Assembly (NCBI GenBank): GCA_028693285.1
Contig: JAQUVQ010000003.1
Location: 34,104 to 98,103, forward strand
Reading direction: 5' to 3'
DNA length: 64,000 bases
Source of the DNA: Smithellaceae bacterium
Lineage (GTDB): Bacteria; Desulfobacterota; Syntrophia; Syntrophales; Smithellaceae
A program made the position numbers and the translations under genes. The notes under the pieces were generated by a model. It did not search any database and was not told the origin of the DNA. It saw nothing but the letters and a program-made list of their open reading frames with translations. Below are positions 37,499 through 45,311 of the stretch, in pieces (within the stretch, counting starts at the first letter, position 1; every line of letters starts with the position of its first letter).

Positions 37499-38569
37499 CT
37501 AATACGAAAACGGCCAGAGCCGGAAGCTGGAGCGCACGATGCGCCACAGCTCCGCCAGCCCCTTCGGCTCCAGTAAAATAAACAGCACAATCGCCAGTCC
37601 GAAAACAAATTCTCGAAGCGGCGCCATGTTCAGCCCCAGTCCGGCAATCCAGCCGACGTTCATCAGGGCGCCCGTCGCGAAGCGCAGCAGTTCGTTGAGC
37701 ACCGTGATGAAGGTTGCGCCGAAAATCGCGCCGGGAATGTTGCCCATGCCGCCGATGATGACCATGGCGATGAATTCCACGGACAGCGCGAGATTGAAGG
37801 GCTCCGTCGTGATGCTGACCATGTAGTAGGCCCAGAGGGAGCCGGCGAAGCCCGCGTAAAACGAACTGATCGCAAACGACAGAAGCTTGTAGCGGAAAAT
37901 AGGAATGCCCATGCCCTCCGCCGCGCGGTCGTTGTCCCGAATGGCGACAAACGCGCGCCCGTATTTGCTGCGCATGATGTTGACCGCAAACCAGGTCATG
38001 CACACCAGGCAGGCGAAAATCAGAAAGAAAAAGGCCTTGTCTCCGGAAATGTTGACGCCCAGAACCTGCGGCTCCGGCAGCGTGATCCCCATCGTCCCCT
38101 TGGTCAGGCTTTCCCACTGGATCAGGACATATTCGATGATGAACTGGCCGGCCAGCGTGGCGATCGTCAGGTACAGCCCCTTGAGGCGGCCCGAAGGAAT
38201 TCCGAAAATCATGCCGACCATGGCGGTGATCAGCCCGGCGGCGGGAATGCAGACGAAGAACGGCAGATTCAGGCGCGTGGCCAGAATTGCTCCCGCGTAG
38301 GCGCCCACGCCGAAAAACGCGCCATGCCCCAGCGAGATCTGTCCGGTGTAGCCGATGAGAATGTTGAGGCCGATGGCGGCAATCGCCATGATCCCGATGC
38401 TGTTCAGAATGTACAGCAGATAACGGTCCAGCATCAACGGCGCGAGGCAAAACAGCAGAAGCAGGAAGACAATGAGGCTGACCCGGCCGAACCAGGTGTC
38501 GAAAATCGCCAGCTCCTCGGCGTAGGTTTCGCGGAAATTCCCGCAGGGATGAAAAGACGGCTTCTTCAT
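37499..38569 (-). CDS. livM: Liv-type ABC transporter permease, LivM
   Basis: 356 residues from ATG 38569, one base after the livH stop (a TTG at 38584 would overlap livH). About nine hydrophobic helices; the LivM signature IGLNILIGYTGQISLGHGAFFGVGAYAGA and GGMGNIPGAIFGATFI (EAA-like loop) are seen. With LivH it forms the channel of a branched-chain/aromatic-type amino acid or carboxylic acid importer. Confidence 0.93.
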   Translation of the reverse strand: MKKPSFHPCGNFRETYAEELAIFDTWFGRVSLIVFLLLLFCLAPLMLDRYLLYILNSIGIMAIAAIGLNILIGYTGQISLGHGAFFGVGAYAGAILATRLNLPFFVCIPAAGLITAMVGMIFGIPSGRLKGLYLTIATLAGQFIIEYVLIQWESLTKGTMGITLPEPQVLGVNISGDKAFFFLIFACLVCMTWFAVNIMRSKYGRAFVAIRDNDRAAEGMGIPIFRYKLLSFAISSFYAGFAGSLWAYYMVSITTEPFNLALSVEFIAMVIIGGMGNIPGAIFGATFITVLNELLRFATGALMNVGWIAGLGLNMAPLREFVFGLAIVLFILLEPKGLAELWRIVRSSFRLWPFSY

Positions 38570-38570
38570 A

Positions 38571-39449
38571 TTACACTCTTTCAATCTCCACCAGGCCGAA
38601 CAGGCCGTAGGGCTTCACCATCAGGATGAACACCAGCACGATATAGGGAACCACGTCTCTCAGCGACGGGGACAGATAGCCGCCCGTGAAGGTTTCCAGA
38701 AGGCCGATGATGATTCCGCCGATGATCGCCCCGCCGATGCTGTCCAGACCGCCCAGAATAACCACGGGAAACACTTTCAGGCCGATGGCGGACAAGTCGT
38801 GGACGTTTACGCCGTTGATGATGCCCAGAACGATGCCGCTCATGCAGGCCACCATCGCGGCGATCGCCCAGGAAAGCGCGAAGACGCGGCGGACGTGAAC
38901 GCCCAGCGAAAGGGCAGCTTTCTGATTGTCCGCCACCGAACGCATGAAGATGCCCTGTGACGACTTTTTAAAAAACAGGCCGAAGAGAACCAGAAATACG
39001 ACGCTGATGACCAGCGTGGCGGAATACACGGGCGCGATGTAGATTGAGCCCAGATGAAACTCCAGCGACGCGGGAAGGAACTCCGGATAGGTGTGCAGGT
39101 TGCCGCCCCAGACAAGCAGAATCAGGCCCTTGAACATGGCGGCCAGCCCTACCGTCAGCATAATGACGAAAATCAGTTTTTCGCCGATGAGCGGACGCAA
39201 AAAGAATTTTTCAATCAGGACGCCCAGGACAAAACAACCGATCAGCGTCAAAAGAAACGCCGCCGCGACCGGAATTTTTCCCCAGGTGACCAGGGACAGG
39301 AAAAAGAAGGCCCCCAGCGCCAGCAGTTCGCCGTGGGCAAAGTTGAGCACGCTGGACGCTTTGAAAATCATCACGAAGCCCATGGCGGAAATGCCGTAGA
39401 GCAGTCCGATGCAGACCCCGTTGACCAGCAATTGCAGAAAAAATTCCAT
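38571..39449 (-). CDS. livH: Liv-type ABC transporter permease, LivH
   Basis: 292 residues from ATG 39449, with GAGGA seven bases before; the TTG at 39464 is inside this region and lacks an SD. Multiple transmembrane helices and the LivH block GISAMGFVMIFKASSVLNFAHGELLALGAF. VFPVVILGGLDSIGGAIIGG is the ATPase-contact loop. It lies between an acyl-CoA synthetase and livM. Confidence 0.93.
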   Translation of the reverse strand: MEFFLQLLVNGVCIGLLYGISAMGFVMIFKASSVLNFAHGELLALGAFFFLSLVTWGKIPVAAAFLLTLIGCFVLGVLIEKFFLRPLIGEKLIFVIMLTVGLAAMFKGLILLVWGGNLHTYPEFLPASLEFHLGSIYIAPVYSATLVISVVFLVLFGLFFKKSSQGIFMRSVADNQKAALSLGVHVRRVFALSWAIAAMVACMSGIVLGIINGVNVHDLSAIGLKVFPVVILGGLDSIGGAIIGGIIIGLLETFTGGYLSPSLRDVVPYIVLVFILMVKPYGLFGLVEIERV

Positions 39450-39460
39450 AAACCGGTTCC

Positions 39461-41389
39461 TCAATCCACGCTGATGATGTTGATGATGGTTTCGATCTCG
39501 CCGATTCTGCCGTCGCGGTAGCGGATTTTCCCCGTCACCGGCACGTTTTGCGCTCCTGCATACATCGCTTCAATGATCTTGATGTACAGGCCGTAAACGA
39601 AGCGCCTGCGCACTTTTCCGGTGCGCGTCAGTTCGTCGTCGTCCGCGTCCAGCAGTTTGTAGAGCAGGACGAACTTTTTGATCTTCATCACCTCGGGAAG
39701 CTGGCCGTTCACCTCGCGGACTTCCCGTAAAATCATTTCCTCCACGGCTTTCTGCTGGGAGAGATCCATGTAGGTCGTGTAGGGTATCATCCTTTCTTCC
39801 GCCCAGCTGCCGACATTGCCCAGATCAATGTTGATCATGGCGGTGATGAAGGGCCTCGCCTCGCCGAACGTGACCGCTTCCTTGATATAGGGGCTGAACT
39901 TGAGCCTTGTTTCGATGAAGTCCGGCGAGAAGGCGTCGCCGCTCTTGTTGCGGATGATGTCTTCCTTGCGGCCGATAATCAGCAGGTGGCCGTCCTCGTC
40001 GATGTAGCCCGCGTCTCCGGTTTTCAGCCAGCCGTTTTCAAACGCCGCCTCCGTGGACTGGTAGTCGTTGTAGTATCCGGAAAAATTGGCCTCCGACTTG
40101 ACCAGCACTTCCTGATCCTCGGCCAGTTTGATGCTTGTGTTCGGAAGCGGCTTGCCGACGGTTTCCAGCTTGACCTCGTCGTCCGGCTGAATCTGAAAAA
40201 TCCCGCAGGATTCCGTCAGCCCGTAACACTGCTTCAGATTCAGGCCGATCGCCCGGAAAAACCCGATGACGTCGGGGCTGATCGGGTGGCCGCCGGTAAA
40301 GGCGCTGTGAAAACGGGAACAGCCCAGACGGTCCAGCAAAGGATTGTAAACCGCGAGCGTCAGGAATCGGTACAAGAGGCCCAGCGGCCAGGAAATGCTT
40401 TCTCTGCGCAATTTTTTTCCGACGACCTCTCTGCCGACGCTTTCCCCCAGGTAAAAGAGCTTCCTTTTGAGCCAGCCCGCGTCGGTGATTTTCACGCGGA
40501 TGCGGGAAGCCATGTCCTCCCAGAAGCGGGAGGCCGTAATGAGCAGGGACGGACCGATATCCCGGAAATCCTCCAGAACCGTCTCCGGCGTTTCCGGAAA
40601 GTTCATCGTCATCGCGCCCGCGAGCGCCACGCCCATGCCCCACATCTGGTCGACGATCCAGGCCGTCGGCGACATGGAGATCCAGTTTTCTTCCGGCCGA
40701 ATGTGCGCGGCTTCGACCCACTGATGCGCCATGGCGGCCAGGTTGTGGTGCGAGAGCATCGCGATTTTCGGCACGCCGGTGGTGCCGGAGGTCTGCATCA
40801 TGACGGCGATGTCCCGGGGCCTCCCTTTGCCGATTTCCGCATCGACATAATCCGGTTGATCGGCCATGTGCCTTTCACCCCGTTCCAGAAGCGCCGCGAA
40901 GCTGATCAGCCAGGGGTTGTCTTCATACGACGTCATGCCGGTGGGATCAACGTACACGACGAATCGCACCTGCGTCAGCTTGTCTTTGACTTCCAGAAGC
41001 TTGTCCACCTGCTCCTGGTCCTGCACGACGACCAGGGGGGAGCGGACGCGCCCGATGGAGAAGGCCAGTTCCTCGGCGATGGAAGAGGTGAAGAGATTGA
41101 GCGACGTCGCGCCCAGCGCATGCGCGGCCAGCTCGGAAAAGAGCCACTCCGGCGAATTGTTGACGATCATGCACAGATTGTCTCCCCGCGCCAGGTTCAG
41201 AGAGGCGAAGCCCGCCGCCGTTCTTTTGACGAAGGAGAAATATTCACCCCAGGTGTATTTCTTCCAGATGCCGAAGGCTTTTTCGCGGATGGCCGTTCTG
41301 GTGTCGCCGTATTTCCCGGCGTTTGCGGCCAGAAGCTGCGGCAGCGTGATCTGGTTTGGTTTGGGTGGGTGCGGGGTTGCCTTGTCCAA
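39461..41389 (-). CDS. long-chain-type AMP-binding acyl-CoA synthetase embedded in the liv operon
   Basis: 642 residues. Motifs of the long-chain acyl-CoA synthetase group: P-loop MQTSGTTGVPKIAML, YGLTESCGIF, and KTGDAGYIDEDGHLLIIGRKED with a KNKSGDAFSP. The TTG start at 41389 is supported by AGAGGA nine bases upstream. It adenylates a carboxylic acid and loads CoA. Its place between livG and livH suggests it activates the imported acid (inference). Residues 300-400 contain a membrane-associated stretch common in this group. Confidence 0.9.
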   Translation of the reverse strand: MDKATPHPPKPNQITLPQLLAANAGKYGDTRTAIREKAFGIWKKYTWGEYFSFVKRTAAGFASLNLARGDNLCMIVNNSPEWLFSELAAHALGATSLNLFTSSIAEELAFSIGRVRSPLVVVQDQEQVDKLLEVKDKLTQVRFVVYVDPTGMTSYEDNPWLISFAALLERGERHMADQPDYVDAEIGKGRPRDIAVMMQTSGTTGVPKIAMLSHHNLAAMAHQWVEAAHIRPEENWISMSPTAWIVDQMWGMGVALAGAMTMNFPETPETVLEDFRDIGPSLLITASRFWEDMASRIRVKITDAGWLKRKLFYLGESVGREVVGKKLRRESISWPLGLLYRFLTLAVYNPLLDRLGCSRFHSAFTGGHPISPDVIGFFRAIGLNLKQCYGLTESCGIFQIQPDDEVKLETVGKPLPNTSIKLAEDQEVLVKSEANFSGYYNDYQSTEAAFENGWLKTGDAGYIDEDGHLLIIGRKEDIIRNKSGDAFSPDFIETRLKFSPYIKEAVTFGEARPFITAMINIDLGNVGSWAEERMIPYTTYMDLSQQKAVEEMILREVREVNGQLPEVMKIKKFVLLYKLLDADDDELTRTGKVRRRFVYGLYIKIIEAMYAGAQNVPVTGKIRYRDGRIGEIETIINIISVD

Positions 41390-41404
41390 AGCGCTTCGTC
41401 CTCT

Positions 41405-42235
41405 TTATTCCAGCGACTGCGCATCGCCGAGATACGCTTTAATCACTTCCGGATTGGCGCTGATGTCCGCGGGAGCACCCTCCCCCAGCTTCTCGCCAAA
41501 GTTCAGCACCATGACGTGCCGGGAGATGCTCATGACGATGGACATGTCATGCTCCACCAGCACCATCGTGAGGCCCCATCGTCCGTTCAGCTCCAGGAGA
41601 AAGCGCACCATGTCCTCTTTTTCTTCCAGATTCATTCCCGCGAACGGTTCATCCAGAATCAGAAGCCGCGGCTCCAGCGCCAGCGCCCTCCCCAATTCCA
41701 CGCGCTTCATCATTCCGTACGGCAGGGAGCCGACGGTTTGCTTGCGAATGGACTGCATTTCCAGAAAGTCGATGATTTCTTCGAGAATCCGGCGATGGCG
41801 GATTTCTTCTTCGCGGACGGACGGCGTAAAGAGGCACGAATGCAGAAAGCTGTAGCGGCAGTGGATGTGGCGGGCCAGCGTCAGGTTGGCGAGCACCGTC
41901 ATGCCCGGGAAAAGCTCGATGTTCTGAAACGTTCGGCCGATGCCGATGCCGACGAGCTGGTGCGTGTGCAGGTGCGTAATATCCCGGCCGTTGAAAACGA
42001 TGCTGCCCTGCTGAGGGCGGTAAAAGCCGGTAATGCAGTTCAGCAGGCTGGTCTTCCCCGCGCCGTTGGGACCGATCACCGCCGTGAGTTCGCCGGTGTG
42101 GACGGACAGATCCACGTCTTTGACCGCCACCACGCCGCCGAAACTCAGCCGCAGATTGCGAATCTCCAGTTCGGCTTTTTTATCTTCCTGGGGCCGGTTG
42201 ATCATGATCGAAGGCCGGCTGCGGAATGCTTTCAT
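41405..42235 (-). CDS. livG: Liv-type ABC transporter ATPase, LivG
   Basis: 276 residues from ATG 42235, with AGAGG five bases upstream; longer starts lack one. Walker A GPNGAGKTS, signature SLPYGMMKRVELGRALALE, Walker B LLILDEPFAGMN, H-switch VEHDMSIVM. The LivG-specific insert between Walker A and signature (HIHCRYSFLHSCLFTPSV) is present. It partners LivF. Confidence 0.93.
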   Translation of the reverse strand: MKAFRSRPSIMINRPQEDKKAELEIRNLRLSFGGVVAVKDVDLSVHTGELTAVIGPNGAGKTSLLNCITGFYRPQQGSIVFNGRDITHLHTHQLVGIGIGRTFQNIELFPGMTVLANLTLARHIHCRYSFLHSCLFTPSVREEEIRHRRILEEIIDFLEMQSIRKQTVGSLPYGMMKRVELGRALALEPRLLILDEPFAGMNLEEKEDMVRFLLELNGRWGLTMVLVEHDMSIVMSISRHVMVLNFGEKLGEGAPADISANPEVIKAYLGDAQSLE

Positions 42236-42316
42236 AAACGCCTCTGGACGGGCTGGCCCGCCGCGCTTCATTGGCGCGGGAAGACCGCATGATCCGGTCC
42301 CCGCGCGCCTTTTGCC

Positions 42317-43525
42317 CTATCGCTTCAGAACTTTGATCTTGTCTTTTCCCGGAATGTAGAAATTTGTCAAGGGAATATACGTTCCGTTTTCCATCACTTT
42401 GACCATCCGGGCGGTGAAGGAGCCCTCATGGTTCGTTTTCGAGTAGCTGACCGCCGGAACCAGTCCGCCGAAATCTTCATTTTTCATGGATTCCATCGCG
42501 GCGTTGACGGTCTCGGGATTGATCACCTTTGATTTTTCCCAGGCCCGCAGAAACGCCCTTTCCATGATCATGCCGACCACAACGCCCTCCCAGTAGGACG
42601 CATCAAAACTTTTGACCGTCTTGTAGCGCTTCCACAATTCCTTCATCACCTCCATCCCCTTGGCTTTGTCCGAGGGCAATCCGCCGGGGAACTGCATGAC
42701 CAGGCGGTCGCGAATCAGCCCTCTGCCCATCCTGAAGAAGTCCGGATCGGTGGATGTCCAGGTTCCCAGAAACAGCGGATTGTATTTGATGCGGTCCGCG
42801 CTTTTGAAGGCGGTGATGATGGTGGAGGGCAGCATCTGAATGAAAATGTACTGGGCGCCTTTTTTCTGCAGGCGGAGAAGCTCCGTGTTGAGGTCCACGG
42901 TTCTGGGCGGGAATTCCTCGATCGCCACCAGTTGAACGCCCAGCTTTGCCGCGTATTCCCTGCTGGGTGCGTGAATCGATCGTCCGTAGGCATTGTTGTA
43001 GGTCAACAAACCGACTTTCGGCGCCCCATTGCCCGTGTGAATGGTTTTGATGTATTCAAGGACCGCCCGGCAATCCATCTTGTAACTTCCGAACGGCAGA
43101 TACATGTAGCCCACCGGCTTTTCCAGGATTTCCCAACTGGTGGAGTAATTGATCGTCGGCACTTTGTGCTTCTGGACGATGGGTTTCGCGGCCAGACCTT
43201 CGCCGGCGCCCCACGTGGCGATCATGTCCACTTTGTCCTGCAGAATGAATTTTTGAACGGCGGCCTGCGCCTCCGGCACCTTGTAGGCGGTGTCCATCGT
43301 GATCATTTCAATTTTGCGGCCGCCCACGCCGCCTTTTTCCTCATTGACGTAGCGGAAGTAGTCCCGCTGCCCTTTTTCATGAAACTGCCCCCAACTGGAT
43401 GCCGGCCCCGTGAGATTGATGGCCGCCCCGACTTTGATGGCTTTGGTCTGGGCGACGGCCTGCCCCGTCAAGGCCGTCATCGCCAAGATGCCCATCACAA
43501 GTAAAATCCTGCCGATTGTCTTCAT
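42317..43525 (-). CDS. livK: ABC-type amino-acid/aryl substrate-binding protein, LivK family
   Basis: 402 residues with a signal peptide (MKTIGRILLVMGILAMTALT, AVA-QT cleavage). The mature protein begins KAIKVGAAINLTGPASSWG, the family's start, and keeps VGLLTYNNAYG. Peripla_BP_6 fold. It delivers substrate to livHMGF. It is the first structural gene of the operon, 45 bases after the intrinsic terminator of the leader. Binding specificity cannot be read, though the operon carries two CoA ligases and a Phe-rich leader, which fits aromatic substrates. Confidence 0.92.
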   Translation of the reverse strand: MKTIGRILLVMGILAMTALTGQAVAQTKAIKVGAAINLTGPASSWGQFHEKGQRDYFRYVNEEKGGVGGRKIEMITMDTAYKVPEAQAAVQKFILQDKVDMIATWGAGEGLAAKPIVQKHKVPTINYSTSWEILEKPVGYMYLPFGSYKMDCRAVLEYIKTIHTGNGAPKVGLLTYNNAYGRSIHAPSREYAAKLGVQLVAIEEFPPRTVDLNTELLRLQKKGAQYIFIQMLPSTIITAFKSADRIKYNPLFLGTWTSTDPDFFRMGRGLIRDRLVMQFPGGLPSDKAKGMEVMKELWKRYKTVKSFDASYWEGVVVGMIMERAFLRAWEKSKVINPETVNAAMESMKNEDFGGLVPAVSYSKTNHEGSFTARMVKVMENGTYIPLTNFYIPGKDKIKVLKR

Positions 43526-43562
43526 GGTCCCCTCCCCCTGTTTTGGTTTTGCGATTTTTAAA

Positions 43563-43602
43563 TAAAAAAAAACCGTGGGCGAATTTTCATCCGCCCACGG
43601 TT
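43563..43602 (-). terminator. strong intrinsic terminator / attenuator upstream of livK
   Basis: A perfect 11-base stem, AACCGTGGGCG (43571-43581) and CGCCCACGGTT (43592-43602), has a ten-base loop; on the minus strand it is followed by a nine-T run (43573-43563 region). It stands 20 bases after the stop of the leader ORF and 38 bases before the livK start, so it is placed to interrupt livK transcription. Confidence 0.85.
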
Positions 43603-43621
43603 CATTTCCCTTGATGTCAGG

Positions 43622-43717
43622 TCATGATACGTCCAGGCAGATCCTGTCGCCGATAAAGCTAAAGAAGAAAAAGCCGACTGTCTGAACGTTGAACTGTGTT
43701 TTCATCATTTGCATCAT
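43622..43717 (-). CDS. Phe-rich leader peptide (31 codons, or 28 from ATG 43708)
   Basis: Minus-strand ORF from ATG 43717, or more likely from ATG 43708 which is nine bases after the AAGGGA ribosome site (43723-43718). The core VGFFFFSFIGDR carries five Phe in six codons (TTT, TTC, TTC, TTT, then Ser, TTT). Too short to fold alone. The unit has its own promoter and is followed by the terminator before livK, the layout of amino-acid attenuation leaders (pheL, pheM). Not part of any annotation-length gene. Confidence 0.55.
   Translation of the reverse strand: MMQMMKTQFNVQTVGFFFFSFIGDRICLDVS
43634..43642 (-). promoter_or_regulatory. candidate antiterminator strand in the leader
   Basis: On the minus-strand RNA AUCUGCCUG here can pair over nine bases (three of them G-U) with UGGGCGGAU (43597-43589), which is most of the 5' arm and loop start of the terminator. 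It lies 10-18 bases before the leader stop codon. Confidence 0.4.
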
Positions 43718-43729
43718 TCCCTTGCGCGG

Positions 43730-43758
43730 CATATAGGCAAACAGCGGGCAAAAGTCAA
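43730..43758 (-). promoter_or_regulatory. promoter of the Phe leader / liv operon
   Basis: On the minus strand TTGACT (43758-43753), 17-base spacer, TATATG (43735-43730). Expected start about 43723, immediately before or on the ribosome site of the leader ORF, so the mRNA would have a very short untranslated 5' end. Confidence 0.65.
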
Positions 43759-43797
43759 GAAAAATATTTTCCACCGGTTTTTTTATCGGATCCCCCG

Positions 43798-45087
43798 CTA
43801 TCCCCGCTCATCCATCGGAATGTAGTGCCGCAGGTTGCTGCCGGTATAAATCTGCCGCGGACGTCCGATCTTCAAGGGCACCGTATCATGCATTTCTTTC
43901 CACTGCGCGATCATGCCCGGCAAACGGCCGATGGCAAACATGACCGTGAACATATTGGTGGGAATGCCGATCATCCGGTACAGGATGCCGCTGTAAAAAT
44001 CGACATTGGGATACAGCTTGCGCTGAATGAAAAAATCATCCTTCAGGGCCGCGTCTTCCAGCTCCATGGCGATATTGATCAGCGGGTCCTGATAATTGTG
44101 CTTCTTGAAAATGGTTTCGCAGTACTGCTTCAGAATCCGGGCGCGGGGATCGTAGTTTTTATACACCCGGTGGCCGAAGCCGAAAAGCCGGAACTTGCTC
44201 GTTTTGTCTTTGGCCGAATCGATGCAGCTTTGAATCGACAGCTTGCTGCCTTTGATCTCTTCCAGCATCTCGATCACCTTCTGGTTGGCGCCTCCGTGCA
44301 ACGGACCCCAGAGCGCGCAAATGCCGGAGCAGATCGACGCGTACAGATTGGCCATGCTGCTGCCCACCAGACGGACGGCGGACGTGCTGCAGTTCTGCTC
44401 ATGGTCGGCGTGCAAAATCATCAGCGTGGAAAGAGCCCGCTCGATGTCCGGATCCGGCACATAGGGATTCACCGGAGAATCGAACATCATGTAGAGAAAA
44501 TTGGACGCGTATTTCAGGTCCCGTTTGGGATAGACATGCGGGTGGCCGATGCTGTGCTTGTAGGAGTACGCCGCGATGGTGCGGATGCGGGAAATCAGCG
44601 ACGCGGCCATCAGATCAAACGTCTCGGCCCGGAAATCTTCCGTGAAATAATCCGTGTAGTACACGGACATGGAATTTACCATCGTGGCCAGAATCGCCAT
44701 CGGATGGGCGGTCGGCGGAAACCCGTCGAAGAACCGCAGCATTTCCTCGTGAATCATGGAGTTCTGCGTCAGCCGCTGGGAAAAAAGCTGCTGCTGCTCC
44801 CGGTTGGGAAGCTCCCCGTAGATGAGCAGGTAGGCCACCTCGGTAAAGCTTGCTTTTTCGGCGAGCTCCTCGATGGGAATTCCGCGGTATCGCAAAATTC
44901 CCTTGTCTCCGTCGATATACGTAATGGAGGAAATGCAGGAGCCGGTGTTCTGATAGCCGACGTCCAGTGTAATCAGACCCGTATCCTGTCTCAGTCTGGA
45001 TATGTCGATGCCTTTTTCGTTTTCCGTTCCCTCAACGATCGGCAGCTCGCACGTCATTCCATTGAGCTTCAGCGTTGCTTTTTCCAT
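43798..45087 (-). CDS. gltA: citrate synthase (Si-type)
   Basis: 429 residues from ATG 45087, with AAGGA upstream. Hallmarks: GPLHGGANQKVIEML, GFGHRVYKNYDPRA (catalytic His), and the C-terminal GRLPGMIAQWKEM. The N-terminal beta domain (ATLKLNGMTCELP) marks the hexameric proteobacterial type. It condenses acetyl-CoA and oxaloacetate. Notable because some syntrophic relatives use a Re-type enzyme; this one is the ordinary Si family. Monocistronic; no clear terminator immediately after. Confidence 0.97.
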   Translation of the reverse strand: MEKATLKLNGMTCELPIVEGTENEKGIDISRLRQDTGLITLDVGYQNTGSCISSITYIDGDKGILRYRGIPIEELAEKASFTEVAYLLIYGELPNREQQQLFSQRLTQNSMIHEEMLRFFDGFPPTAHPMAILATMVNSMSVYYTDYFTEDFRAETFDLMAASLISRIRTIAAYSYKHSIGHPHVYPKRDLKYASNFLYMMFDSPVNPYVPDPDIERALSTLMILHADHEQNCSTSAVRLVGSSMANLYASICSGICALWGPLHGGANQKVIEMLEEIKGSKLSIQSCIDSAKDKTSKFRLFGFGHRVYKNYDPRARILKQYCETIFKKHNYQDPLINIAMELEDAALKDDFFIQRKLYPNVDFYSGILYRMIGIPTNMFTVMFAIGRLPGMIAQWKEMHDTVPLKIGRPRQIYTGSNLRHYIPMDERG

Positions 45088-45140
45088 TTTGTCCTTCACC
45101 CCTTGCAAACCCCGGCCCATCCAGCCGTTTTGTAAATGTT

Positions 45141-45169
45141 TCTTTACATGAAAGGCGCTGATCTGACAA
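45141..45169 (-). promoter_or_regulatory. candidate gltA promoter
   Basis: Minus strand TTGTCA (45169-45164), 17-base spacer, TAAAGA (45146-45141), 54 bases before the gltA ATG. Confidence 0.45.
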
Positions 45170-45235
45170 CACGATTTTTTATTTCTAAATTCTTTTTCCC
45201 GTCCCCGCCGCCGCCCACCGCGCTGAAAACCACCC

Positions 45236-45264
45236 TTGAATTATCAATTTTTAAGTGCTAGAAG
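45236..45264 (+). promoter_or_regulatory. candidate promoter for FG-GAP protein
   Basis: TTGAAT (45236-45241), 17-base spacer, TAGAAG (45259-45264), then GGAG and ATG 45312. Four of six matches in the -10. Confidence 0.45.
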
Positions 45265-45311
45265 CACAGGCAGTTTCCATTATCAAAAGCCGTCAACAAC
45301 GGAGTGAAAAA

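Noticed and set aside
39986-42292. 768-codon frame antisense to acyl-CoA synthetase and livG
   Set aside because: Spans three real genes on the other strand and has no recognisable domain.
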